From positions 1 to 11,109 of the forward strand of contig CALFOB010000173.1 in assembly GCA_937919125.1 (NCBI GenBank): DNA of 11,109 nt, written 5' to 3'. The DNA comes from an uncultured Micrococcales bacterium (GTDB taxonomy: Bacteria > Actinomycetota > Actinomycetes > Actinomycetales > Microbacteriaceae). Of the stretch, positions 1 through 7,262 are shown one piece after another. Within the stretch, counting starts at the first letter, position 1; each line of letters starts with the position of its first letter. The notes beneath the pieces were generated by a model that saw nothing but the letters and a program-made list of their open reading frames with translations, searched no databases and was not told where the DNA came from. The position numbers were made by a program, and so were the translations under genes.

Positions 1-1731
1 GGTGGTCTATGGGTAATGCTTTTGCTACTTGTCCTCTCTTATCAATACTTCCCGCTAGACAAGGCGGTGAAGGGCGGCTTCGCACTTCCTTTGAGCGATA
101 GCTGGTTACAACTATTTGCCAATACCGGCGCTAGCTATCAGTTTGTGGGTCTAGGGCTAGCAGCCCCTAGCGATCCATTTACCTGGGTCTTGTTGTTTAT
201 AGGTTCGCTGACATTCTTTGCTCCAAACCTTGCCTTGTCAGCAGTACTCATTGTTGCTTTGCCTCTGGCTTACTTTGGAGCTTGGAGATTGTTGTCAACA
301 ATCACACTAAGAAACTCCCTAAAGATTCCTCTAGCGCTTATTTATGCATTCTGGCCTGCTCTGACGATCTCTCAGTCAGAAGGAAATTTCCCAGCGGTAG
401 TTTTCTCGGTGACTTTGCCTTGGCTACTTTTTGCTCTAGCAAGAGCTGGACGTTTTGGTATCGCCAGCTCCGTTAGATCAAATGCTCAAACCTGGTCTTG
501 GATTGCAGCTAGTGCACTTCTATTCGCGATAGCTGCGGCCAGTGCTCCAAGTGCTCTACCAATGCTTGTGATTTTGGCAATTGTCTATGCAGTTCTTTCA
601 CGTGGCAGGTTTGCAACCACTGCAGTAATTGTCTTACCGGCTTCAGCTCTTGTCTTCCCTTATTTTGTGCATCAACTATTCATCAACCAAACGCCATTGG
701 CAGTACTTTCTGATCCAACTATTTCTTATGCAAGCAAGCAGAGCAATTTACTTGATGTTCTTCTGGGTCATAACCAACTACTAGGTTGGGCTGCAATTGG
801 TGTGCTGGCTTTTGGTTTACTTTCTCTGCTATCAAAAGCTAAAGGTGTATTCGGAGTTTGGCTGCTAGCTCTACTAGCACTTGGAAACCTTTGGTTCATT
901 CAGGGTGTTCCGTTCACTTCTGGTGGAACCGGTTCTATCTTCCTAAGCCCTTCAAAATCTGGATTCTCATCACCAACTCCGTTGGTGATGCTAGCTGTGA
1001 TTTGCGTGATTGCTGCTATCGGAATCTGGCTAGATTCTCTAACTCGAGTTGGTGTTAGGAGACTGCTTATTTCTGTTGCTGTCGTTGGAGGGTTGTTACC
1101 TCTTGCAGTGAGTTCTGTTTTGACACCTGCCAAGGTTTCTTTTGGTGATTCAAGAAATCTTCCAGCGATCTTCGATGCTGAATCGAAGGCTGGCAATGAC
1201 CTTAGGCTTTTGATTCTTTCTAGCCTGGGGGAAACCGCCGATCAGGAATTTAGAGCAGAATTAGTCAGACCAAACGGGCTAAGACTTGATGCCATTTCAA
1301 CTGCTTATCGTTTCAGTCCACAAAATTTGAGCAATAGCTCAGATGATGAACTCAAGAGTTCTATTTCTTTATTGGTGGGCAATCTAGTTTCAGCTAATGG
1401 CAAGGATTTAAATCCTTCGCTCAAGGAAGCGGGCATTGGCTATGTTCTAGTAACCAATGCTGAAGGTAATGCTGATCTTGCAGTGAGCTTGAATTCAGTT
1501 AAGGAACTTGATCAGGTTGGTAAAACTGAATTCGGTCAATTGTGGCGAGTGAAGGCAAGCGATGCCTTCAAAGTCAAAGACAACCAAACCTACTGGTCAA
1601 TCACCAAGTCAGTGCAACTGGGAATCATATTTGGCTACATCCTTCTTGCTCTGCCTACCTCTAGAGGACGTAAATCTAAGACGGCTGTTGAATCAGCCGA
1701 AGACAGCTTCCAAGTAGAGGAGGAGCAGTAA
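1..1731 (+). CDS. Multi-pass membrane protein, probable C-terminal part of a large envelope glycosyltransferase (5' end outside window)
   Basis: The reading frame is open from base 1, so ATG 16 is probably an internal methionine and the gene begins upstream. The visible 576 codons show about ten hydrophobic segments, roughly in nucleotides 1-57, 178-288 (two), 316-372, 394-450, 493-606 (two), 610-681, 778-900 (two), 976-1032 and 1057-1122. A hydrophilic region of about 160 residues follows (1123-1608), probably extracytoplasmic, then a last membrane span (1609-1660) and a charged, glutamate-rich cytoplasmic tail. No catalytic domain is visible here. In Microbacteriaceae the gene before a DUF5719 protein is usually a protein of about 1000 residues with an N-terminal family-2 glycosyltransferase domain and a polytopic C-terminal half; I infer that identity from position and topology, not from motifs. 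The stop overlaps the next start (TAATG), so the two are probably translationally coupled. A polytopic transporter or GT-C enzyme is the alternative. Confidence 0.7.
   Translation, partial: GGLWVMLLLLVLSYQYFPLDKAVKGGFALPLSDSWLQLFANTGASYQFVGLGLAAPSDPFTWVLLFIGSLTFFAPNLALSAVLIVALPLAYFGAWRLLSTITLRNSLKIPLALIYAFWPALTISQSEGNFPAVVFSVTLPWLLFALARAGRFGIASSVRSNAQTWSWIAASALLFAIAAASAPSALPMLVILAIVYAVLSRGRFATTAVIVLPASALVFPYFVHQLFINQTPLAVLSDPTISYASKQSNLLDVLLGHNQLLGWAAIGVLAFGLLSLLSKAKGVFGVWLLALLALGNLWFIQGVPFTSGGTGSIFLSPSKSGFSSPTPLVMLAVICVIAAIGIWLDSLTRVGVRRLLISVAVVGGLLPLAVSSVLTPAKVSFGDSRNLPAIFDAESKAGNDLRLLILSSLGETADQEFRAELVRPNGLRLDAISTAYRFSPQNLSNSSDDELKSSISLLVGNLVSANGKDLNPSLKEAGIGYVLVTNAEGNADLAVSLNSVKELDQVGKTEFGQLWRVKASDAFKVKDNQTYWSITKSVQLGIIFGYILLALPTSRGRKSKTAVESAEDSFQVEEEQ
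1718..1723 (+). promoter_or_regulatory. Strong Shine-Dalgarno AGGAGG for the DUF5719-type gene
   Basis: AGGAGG ends seven bases before ATG 1731 and lies inside the last codons of the upstream gene. It fixes the start of the downstream gene and, with the one-base stop/start overlap, supports coupled translation of the two membrane proteins. Confidence 0.8.
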
Positions 1732-3182
1732 TGATAATTCGAATTATTCGCTTCGTGCTCGTTGCAGCTGTTGCTTCTGCAGCGGTTATCTATGGAACCC
1801 CACAAACTTTTGTGAAGACACCTGTAGTCAAGCCTCAAGTTCATGATGTCAGCGCTAAGGACTTAGAAGTGACCTGTTCTGGACCGTTGTTTTTACCGGG
1901 AGGAAAGAACCAGACATCAGTATCTTCATTCAAGACAAAAGGATCGGCTAGCGCTTCATTGTCTTACTCAGCAAAGACTGGAACTTCTCTTGAAGGTTAT
2001 TCAGCAAAGCCTGTAACCGGCTTCGGTGTTAGACAAGATTTATTCAAGAGACTAAGTGGCTCTTCATCTTTCACAGTTGTAGATGAAACAGGTAAAAATG
2101 CTCAAGGTTCGGAGCTTCTGGCTGTGAACCAAATTCAGTATGTGGATGACAAGAGCATCAAGGGGCTTGTATCTGCACCTTGCTTGAGACCACAGAGTGA
2201 GTTCTGGTTAGTTGGTGGTTCGACAGCTATTGGTAGAGAAGCACTACTGATACTCACTAACCCAACAAGCATTGATTCAACAGTGGATCTTGAGATCTTC
2301 ACTGAGAATGGAACTTCGAACAGTACTGGGCTTTCAGGCATCTCTGTTCCTGCGAGGAAAACCACAGTTATTCCTCTTTCTTCTTTCGTTCTGAGAGCTG
2401 AATCTATTGCTGTTCATGTGATTAGTCGTGGTGGCTCAATTACTGCACTTATTCAGCAAAAGGCAGTTAGAGGTAACAGTGCTTCAGGAGCGGATTACAT
2501 TTCGCCTGCACCTCAGGCGAGTACCAATTCAGTTATTCCTGGAATTCTGATTAGAGGATCTAAGTACAGCGCAAAGTTCAGGGCAGCCGGGGATAAGTAT
2601 TCAGACGTTCAACAGATGCTTCGAGTGTTTGTTCCTGGAACTAAAGATGCAACTATAACTTTCCAAGTACTAGGAACTACTTCTGAAACTTTTGGAACTG
2701 TTCTGTCTGTGAAAGCAATCGCAGGTAAAGTCACTGACTTCCCAATCACTGATTTGGATGACGGGGACTACTTCGGAATTCTAGATTCTGATGTGCCTGT
2801 TAGCTCCAGTGTTCGTTTGGTTAGAAGTAGAACAATTTCAGGGCCTTACACAGACTTCTCTTGGATTAACCCAGCTGAAGGATTCAAGACGCCTAGGCAC
2901 ATTGCTGTTCCGAAGGCGGGAATTAGCAAACTATCTGTGACTAACCCAGGTGATCAACCAACCACTATCTCTATAAAGATTGGCGGGGAAACCATCAAGA
3001 GAACTATTGGAGCATCTTCAACTGAAGTTATTAGAGCCACACCTGGCTTATCGATGGGTATTATTCCTAGCGATCAAGAAGTATTTGCGAACCTAGTTAT
3101 TGATGTTGATGGTCGTATTGGTGTCATTCCTGTGCTTGATGACAAGAACATTTCAGGTCAAGTAAAAGTTAGCGTTCACTAA
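1731..3182 (+). CDS. DUF5719-type exported, membrane-anchored protein
   Basis: This 483-residue protein begins with two arginines and a single hydrophobic segment (about residues 5-22), fitting a signal anchor or uncleaved signal peptide; there is no lipobox cysteine. The rest is a serine/threonine/valine-rich, beta-strand-like region with repeated short modules such as 'LxVTNPGDQPTTISIKI' near residues 402-418 and 'LILTNPTSIDSTVDLEIF' near 173-190, resembling immunoglobulin-like strands. It has only two cysteines, C49 and C151, which could form an extracytoplasmic disulfide. There are no catalytic motifs I recognise. Its place directly after a polytopic glycosyltransferase-like gene, with stop/start overlap, matches the DUF5719 genes of Microbacteriaceae; the family name rests on that context and the fold impression. 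A role in cell-envelope polysaccharide assembly alongside its neighbour is inference. It ends exactly where the convergent minus-strand gene ends, with no spacer. Confidence 0.75.
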   Translation: MIIRIIRFVLVAAVASAAVIYGTPQTFVKTPVVKPQVHDVSAKDLEVTCSGPLFLPGGKNQTSVSSFKTKGSASASLSYSAKTGTSLEGYSAKPVTGFGVRQDLFKRLSGSSSFTVVDETGKNAQGSELLAVNQIQYVDDKSIKGLVSAPCLRPQSEFWLVGGSTAIGREALLILTNPTSIDSTVDLEIFTENGTSNSTGLSGISVPARKTTVIPLSSFVLRAESIAVHVISRGGSITALIQQKAVRGNSASGADYISPAPQASTNSVIPGILIRGSKYSAKFRAAGDKYSDVQQMLRVFVPGTKDATITFQVLGTTSETFGTVLSVKAIAGKVTDFPITDLDDGDYFGILDSDVPVSSSVRLVRSRTISGPYTDFSWINPAEGFKTPRHIAVPKAGISKLSVTNPGDQPTTISIKIGGETIKRTIGASSTEVIRATPGLSMGIIPSDQEVFANLVIDVDGRIGVIPVLDDKNISGQVKVSVH

Positions 3183-3590
3183 CTATTCGTCATCTCCGAA
3201 TATGAGCTCCCAAGGCTCTTTGCCAATAAGTTCAGCGGCCGCTTCAAAGACGTGATGCTCAATACGAACACGTTCCTCAGTTGGATTAGAACTTTGGTTC
3301 TGATTTAGTCTCAATATCGGAAGCCTATAAATCACAATGGTTTTAGTTTCAGTTCTTACTGACCAACGTTTCACAAACCTTGAGTTAGCTCCTAGAACTG
3401 GAGCATCTTGAATGCGATATTGCAGATCACCTAATTCGTCAGGCCAGCGTTCTCTTAGGTATTCGCAGGTGGTGCTGACTATTGAAGCAAAAGAATCAAG
3501 GCTAGACCCGCCTGTTTTATAGAGAGCACCTGAGAGCGAATGACGTATGCCACGGCCGTGGCGGTCCCTTGCTCTAGGTCTTAAACTCAT
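3183..3590 (-). CDS. Zincin-like metallopeptidase family protein (COG3824 type) with scrambled metal motif
   Basis: This 135-residue protein opens with a basic 'RDRHGRGIR' stretch (residues 8-16), typical of actinobacterial members of the zincin-like family (Pfam Zincin_1), such as M. tuberculosis Rv3259, that sit next to phosphomannomutase. A middle segment (about 31-66) resembles the family's 'FD..V..A...L..RW...L....+.+++.P' pattern, then comes a strand 'TIVIYRLPIL' (84-93) and a C-terminal helix 'EHHVFEAAAELIG' (111-123). Classical zincins carry HExxH in that helix. Here the aligned residues are E111, H112 and F115, so all three canonical residues differ and zinc-dependent proteolysis is unlikely. 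Actinobacterial relatives are often degenerate too. It is transcribed away from the phosphomannomutase gene, probably from a leaderless promoter (TACAAT six bases before its ATG). Function unknown; the family call is by motif pattern and synteny. Confidence 0.7.
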   Translation of the reverse strand: MSLRPRARDRHGRGIRHSLSGALYKTGGSSLDSFASIVSTTCEYLRERWPDELGDLQYRIQDAPVLGANSRFVKRWSVRTETKTIVIYRLPILRLNQNQSSNPTEERVRIEHHVFEAAAELIGKEPWELIFGDDE

Positions 3591-3596
3591 GGGGAC

Positions 3597-3602
3597 ATTG
3601 TA
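3597..3602 (-). promoter_or_regulatory. Candidate -10 box (TACAAT) of a leaderless promoter for the zincin-like gene
   Basis: Read on the minus strand, TACAAT (five of six matches to TATAAT) is followed by the six bases GTCCCC and then the ATG at 3590. That spacing would put transcription start at or next to the start codon. No Shine-Dalgarno precedes this ATG, which agrees with leaderless translation, common in actinobacteria. No good -35 element is visible at 16-18 bases. Confidence 0.5.
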
Positions 3603-3620
3603 TTCTTTAGTTTGTTGAAC

Positions 3621-3626
3621 GGAAGG
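3621..3626 (+). promoter_or_regulatory. Shine-Dalgarno GGAAGG fixing the phosphomannomutase start
   Basis: GGAAGG lies six bases before ATG 3633. It decides between this ATG and the in-frame TTG codons at 3612 and 3615: the longer form would place the ribosome site inside the coding region and has no site of its own. Confidence 0.75.
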
Positions 3627-3632
3627 GCCCTC

Positions 3633-5042
3633 ATGAGTGTCAATTGGGACGCAATGGTCAAAACATACGATGTTCGCGGTTTAGTAAACATCGATCTAAC
3701 CGCAGATGTTGTTGAAGCACTAGCTGCTGGGTTTGTTGATGAGCTAGAACTAGCCGGTAAATCTGTTGTTGTTGGTCACGACATGCGTGATTCTTCTCCA
3801 CTATTTGAGCAAGCCTTCGCTAAGGGTGCTCAGGCAAGAGGAGCAAACGTAATTTCCATCGGTCTTTGTTCAACAGATGAGTCTTACTTTGCTTCAGGAG
3901 ACATGAATCTAGCTGCAGCTATGTTTACTGCTAGCCACAACCCTGCAAAATACAACGGAATTAAGTTCTCTAGAGCTGGCGCAAGAGGTATTTCACTGGA
4001 CACAGGTCTTGCTGCTATTAGAGATAGAGCAAAGGTGTTCCTTGCTGAAGGTATTGAAGAAGTAGCCACCCCTGGTTCATACATCAAGAAAGATGTCTTG
4101 GTTGAGTACGCGACCTATCTAAGAACTTTGGTTGATCTATCTAATGTGAAGCCGATGAAGGTTGTTGTTGATGCAGCCAACGGTATGGGTGGACTAACAG
4201 TTCCAGCAGTTCTAGGCACAGCAGCAGGACTTGCTAAGTTGCCAATTGAAATCGTTGAGATGTATTTCGAACTTGATGGAACTTTCCCTAACCACGAAGC
4301 AAACCCACTAGAGCCTAAGAACCTAGTTGATCTGCAAAAGGCCGTAGTTGAACACAAAGCAGATCTAGGTCTTGCTTTTGATGGTGATGCTGACCGTTGC
4401 TTTGTGATTGATGAGAATGGTGACCCTGTCACCCCTAGTGCTGTTGCAGCGATGGTTGCTAAGCGTGAGATTGCAAGAGCAAGAGCACTCGATGCGGATG
4501 CTGACATCACTATTTTGTATAACCTCATTACCTCAAAGGTAGTTTCTGAAGTTATTGAATCTGAAGGAGCTATCGGTGAGAGAACCAAGGTCGGTCACTC
4601 TCTAATCAAAGACCGTATGGCAGCTACTAACGCAGCCTTCGGAGGCGAGCACTCAGCTCACTACTACTTCAAGAGTTTCTGGGGAGCTGACAACGGTATG
4701 TTGGCAGCGATGCATGTCTTGGCCGAGTTTGGTTCTCAGCCTGAGACCTTGAGTGCTATCTCAAAGCAATACAACCCTTACTTCCTATCAGGTGAGATCA
4801 ACTCAACTGTGACCGATGTCCCTGCCGCTAGAGCAAGGATTGAGGAAGCTTTCAAAGACCGCGCAACATTTGATGAGCTAGACGGTGTCACTGTCTCAGG
4901 AACAGACGCTGAAGGTCACTGGTGGTGGTTCAACGTTAGAGCCTCAAACACTGAGCCGCTACTGCGTCTAAACGTTGAAGCCAAGGCTGAAGCCAGCATG
5001 GAAGCCATCCGAGATGAAGTTTTGGGGCTCATCCGAAGGTAA
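3633..5042 (+). CDS. manB: Phosphomannomutase/phosphoglucomutase
   Basis: An alpha-D-phosphohexomutase that interconverts the 6- and 1-phosphates of mannose and/or glucose, supplying mannose-1-phosphate for GDP-mannose and hence mannosylated envelope lipids and glycans; it is cytosolic. With the start at ATG 3633 the protein is 469 residues, normal for the family (about 450-480). All four family signatures are present: the phosphoserine loop TASHNP with S101, the metal-binding loop DGDADR (250-255; D250, D252, D254), the sugar-specificity loop GGEHS (337-341), and the C-terminal phosphate-binding loop RASNTEP (436-442). The N-terminus reads 'VKTYDVRG', also typical. It matches M. tuberculosis Rv3257c in position relative to the zincin gene and to ahcY. 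Whether mannose or glucose is preferred cannot be read from sequence; GEHS favours the PMM/PGM group. DUF3499 and manA, its usual neighbours, are not in the window. Confidence 0.93.
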   Translation: MSVNWDAMVKTYDVRGLVNIDLTADVVEALAAGFVDELELAGKSVVVGHDMRDSSPLFEQAFAKGAQARGANVISIGLCSTDESYFASGDMNLAAAMFTASHNPAKYNGIKFSRAGARGISLDTGLAAIRDRAKVFLAEGIEEVATPGSYIKKDVLVEYATYLRTLVDLSNVKPMKVVVDAANGMGGLTVPAVLGTAAGLAKLPIEIVEMYFELDGTFPNHEANPLEPKNLVDLQKAVVEHKADLGLAFDGDADRCFVIDENGDPVTPSAVAAMVAKREIARARALDADADITILYNLITSKVVSEVIESEGAIGERTKVGHSLIKDRMAATNAAFGGEHSAHYYFKSFWGADNGMLAAMHVLAEFGSQPETLSAISKQYNPYFLSGEINSTVTDVPAARARIEEAFKDRATFDELDGVTVSGTDAEGHWWWFNVRASNTEPLLRLNVEAKAEASMEAIRDEVLGLIRR

Positions 5043-5074
5043 CAATTTGGTTTCTTTTGGGGTCAAATAAGGGC

Positions 5075-5080
5075 GATAAT
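5075..5080 (+). promoter_or_regulatory. Candidate -10 box (GATAAT) of a leaderless ahcY promoter
   Basis: GATAAT (five of six matches to TATAAT) lies in the 45-base gap after the phosphomannomutase gene, seven bases before the ahcY ATG. Transcription would begin at or one base before the start codon. There is no Shine-Dalgarno before this ATG, in keeping with a leaderless mRNA. The only TTGG-like sequences upstream are spaced 12 and 22 bases away, so a -35 is weak or absent. Confidence 0.5.
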
Positions 5081-5087
5081 AGAGTCC

Positions 5088-6575
5088 ATGACTTCTTTGA
5101 ACAGCAAAACAGGCACCAAAATCGAGCACAAGGTCGCCGACCTAGGACTAGCCGATTACGGTAGACACCTAATCCGTTTAGCGGAAAACGAGATGCCAGG
5201 ACTTATGGCTCTGCGTGAGCAGTTCGGTCCTCACCAACCACTTCGCGGTGCTCGTATTGCAGGTTCACTACACATGACTATTCAGACTGCTGTTCTGATT
5301 GAAACTTTGGTGGCTCTAGGAGCTAAAGTCCGTTGGGCTTCTTGCAACATTTTCTCAACACAAGACGAAGCTGCTGCTGCAGCTGTAGTTGGTCCGCACG
5401 GAACAATTGCTATACCTCAGGGTGTTCCAATCTTTGCTTGGAAGGGTGAATCCCTCGAAGAGTACTGGTGGGCAACTGAGCGTATCTTCGACTGGACTCA
5501 AGAAGCACTAGCTGAAGGTGCAGATTACATCGGTCCAAACATGATCTTGGATGATGGTGGAGATGCAACTCTTCTAGTTCATAAGGGTCGCGAATTTGAA
5601 TTAGCTGGATCAGTTCCACCAGCAGGAGTTGAAGATAGCGAAGAGTATCGAGTAATCCTTAACCTGCTAACTGAACAGTTGAAATTGCAGAAGGATCGCT
5701 TCACCAGAATTGCAGCTGACATCTACGGTGTTACAGAAGAAACAACTACAGGTGTTAAGCGTCTATACGAAATGTTCAAGCGTGGAACTTTGCTATTCCC
5801 AGGTATCAACGTCAACGACTCAGTTACCAAATCTAAGTTTGATAACAAGTATGGAATCCGTCACTCATTGCCAGATGGTCTAAACCGTGCAACTGACATT
5901 CTTATCGGTGGAAAGACTGTGTTCATCGCCGGTTACGGAGATGTTGGTAAGGGTGCTGCTGAAGCTATGCGTGGCCAGGGAGCTCGTGTAATCATTAGCG
6001 AAGTTGACCCTATCTGTGCTCTGCAGGCGGTTATGGATGGTTACCAGGTAACCACTATTGAGAAGGTAGTTAAAGAAGCTGACTTCTTCATTACTGGAAC
6101 CGGTAGCCCAGCAATTATTAGAACCGAGCATGTTCAGCAGATGAAGCACCTTGCTGTCATTGCAAACATCGGTCACTTTGATAATGAGATTGACATGGCA
6201 GGTATCGAAAGAATTCCTGGCATCAAGAAGGTTGAAGTAAAGCCACAGGTTGACGAGTGGCAGCTACCAAACGGTAATTCAGTACTAATCCTTTCTGAAG
6301 GTCGTCTGATGAACCTAGGTAACGCAACCGGTCACCCATCTTTTGTTATGAGCACATCGTTTAGCAATCAGGTACTGGCTCAGATCGAGCTATTTACCAA
6401 GAGGTCGGAATACCCAATCGGCGTCTACATTTTGCCTAAGCACCTTGACGAGCAGGTAGCTCGTCTTCACCTCAAAGCCCTTGGAGTTGAGCTAACAGAG
6501 CTAACCAGTGACCAGGGCCGTTACATCGGAGTGGAGCCTCAGGGCCCATTCAAGCCGGATCACTACCGCTACTAG
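5088..6575 (+). CDS. ahcY: S-adenosylhomocysteinase (SAH hydrolase)
   Basis: This cytosolic, NAD-dependent enzyme cleaves S-adenosylhomocysteine to adenosine and homocysteine, relieving product inhibition of methyltransferases and feeding the methionine cycle. The 495 residues include the roughly 40-residue insertion usual in bacterial and mycobacterial forms. Visible motifs are GSLHMT with H62 (human H55), DDGGD (155-159), GVTEETTTGV near 230, TKSKFDN with K248 and D252 (human K186 and D190), the Rossmann dinucleotide loop GYGDVGKG (282-289), and the C-terminal KPDHYRY (489-495), whose K489 and Y493 reach into the partner subunit's NAD site. All key residues are intact, so it should be active as a tetramer. 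It lies 12 bases before mtrA, which matches the sahH-mtrA-mtrB order of M. tuberculosis without the intervening tmk, and may be co-transcribed with mtrAB. Confidence 0.97.
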   Translation: MTSLNSKTGTKIEHKVADLGLADYGRHLIRLAENEMPGLMALREQFGPHQPLRGARIAGSLHMTIQTAVLIETLVALGAKVRWASCNIFSTQDEAAAAAVVGPHGTIAIPQGVPIFAWKGESLEEYWWATERIFDWTQEALAEGADYIGPNMILDDGGDATLLVHKGREFELAGSVPPAGVEDSEEYRVILNLLTEQLKLQKDRFTRIAADIYGVTEETTTGVKRLYEMFKRGTLLFPGINVNDSVTKSKFDNKYGIRHSLPDGLNRATDILIGGKTVFIAGYGDVGKGAAEAMRGQGARVIISEVDPICALQAVMDGYQVTTIEKVVKEADFFITGTGSPAIIRTEHVQQMKHLAVIANIGHFDNEIDMAGIERIPGIKKVEVKPQVDEWQLPNGNSVLILSEGRLMNLGNATGHPSFVMSTSFSNQVLAQIELFTKRSEYPIGVYILPKHLDEQVARLHLKALGVELTELTSDQGRYIGVEPQGPFKPDHYRY

Positions 6576-6587
6576 AAAGTACATTAA

Positions 6588-7262
6588 ATGTTTAAAATCC
6601 TTATCGTCGAAGACGATGATGCTCTTAGAGAGCAACTAGAAATTGGGTTAATGGCCAGTGGATTTGAAGTTTGCTACGCGTCCAATGGTCTAGATGCAGT
6701 TCCTGCATTCGAGAAGGAAAAGCCAGATCTAATTCTTTTGGACCTGATGTTGCCAGGCAAAAACGGTATTGAAATCTGTACCGAGATCAGAAGAAACTCT
6801 GGTGTGCCAATCATCATGCTTACCGCTAGAACAGAAGACACCGACATGATTCGTGGTCTTGAAGCTGGTGCTGATGACTATGTAACTAAGCCTTACAAGA
6901 TTGAAGTTCTTGTTTCTAGAATCAAGGCACGTCTTCGTCCACTTCAGGAACCGCAACACCCAATCATCAAGATTGGCCCTATCGAGATGGACACTTTGAG
7001 CCATGAGGTTCGTAAGGGAAACAAGAAGATTGCTCTTACTCCACTTGAGTTCAAGCTATTGCTAACTCTTGCTCAGCATCCAAATGAAGTTTTCAGCAGA
7101 GAGATGCTTTTGGAGCAGGTTTGGGAATACACCTATAAGGCAGATACTCGTCTAGTGAACGTGCACGTGCAGCGTCTACGTTCAAAGATTGAAGATGACC
7201 AAGAAGATCCAAAGCTAGTTGTGACCGTTCGCGGTTGGGGCTACAAAGCGGGACCAGAGTAA
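6588..7262 (+). CDS. mtrA: Two-component response regulator MtrA (OmpR/PhoB family)
   Basis: A 224-residue DNA-binding response regulator. The receiver domain (about 2-117) has the acidic pair E8/D9, the phosphoacceptor D52 in 'LLDLMLPG', T79 and K101 ('TKPY'). The C-terminal winged-helix domain (about 127-223) contains 'LTPLEFKLLLTLAQHP', 'LLEQVW' and 'ADTRLVNVHVQRLRSKIE', ending in 'VRGWGYKAGP', which is nearly the same as M. tuberculosis MtrA and separates it from other OmpR-type regulators. The neighbours ahcY and mtrB confirm the identity. In actinobacteria MtrA governs cell-wall metabolism, division and osmotic response genes. There is no clear ribosome site before ATG 6588 and only 12 bases separate it from ahcY, so read-through from ahcY is likely. 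It abuts mtrB with TAA immediately followed by ATG. Confidence 0.95.
   Translation: MFKILIVEDDDALREQLEIGLMASGFEVCYASNGLDAVPAFEKEKPDLILLDLMLPGKNGIEICTEIRRNSGVPIIMLTARTEDTDMIRGLEAGADDYVTKPYKIEVLVSRIKARLRPLQEPQHPIIKIGPIEMDTLSHEVRKGNKKIALTPLEFKLLLTLAQHPNEVFSREMLLEQVWEYTYKADTRLVNVHVQRLRSKIEDDQEDPKLVVTVRGWGYKAGPE

Noticed and set aside
151..170. Inverted repeat CTAGGG/CCCTAG inside the first gene
   Set aside because: It is in the middle of a membrane-protein coding sequence, with two alternative short stems and no T-run; most likely a codon coincidence.
3184..3202. Six-base-pair inverted repeat (TATTCG/CGAATA, loop of seven) at the convergent junction, a possible terminator
   Set aside because: The stem is short and AT-rich and no T-run follows on either strand; it lies in the last codons of the minus-strand gene.
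3550..3561. Perfect 12-base palindrome CCACGGCCGTGG, more GC-rich than its surroundings
   Set aside because: It encodes the conserved RHGRG part of the zincin-like protein's N-terminus, so the codons explain it; it lies within the gene and not in the intergenic region.
3612..3632. Longer phosphomannomutase start at TTG 3612
   Set aside because: The GGAAGG ribosome site sits within this extension, just before ATG 3633, and the added residues do not resemble family N-termini.
4115..4588. 157-codon open frame on the minus strand inside the phosphomannomutase gene
   Set aside because: It lies entirely antisense to a gene with intact catalytic motifs, its translation is low-complexity and serine/alanine-rich, and no promoter or ribosome site supports it.
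5038..5042. GTAAC half-site near ahcY, possibly part of an MtrA box
   Set aside because: MtrA sites are usually paired repeats; only a single half-site is seen, at the phosphomannomutase stop codon, and GTAAC occurs often by chance.
5043..5087. Possible S-adenosylhomocysteine riboswitch before ahcY
   Set aside because: The gap is only 45 bases, has no conserved SAH-riboswitch pairing that I can see, and the likely transcription start is at the ATG.
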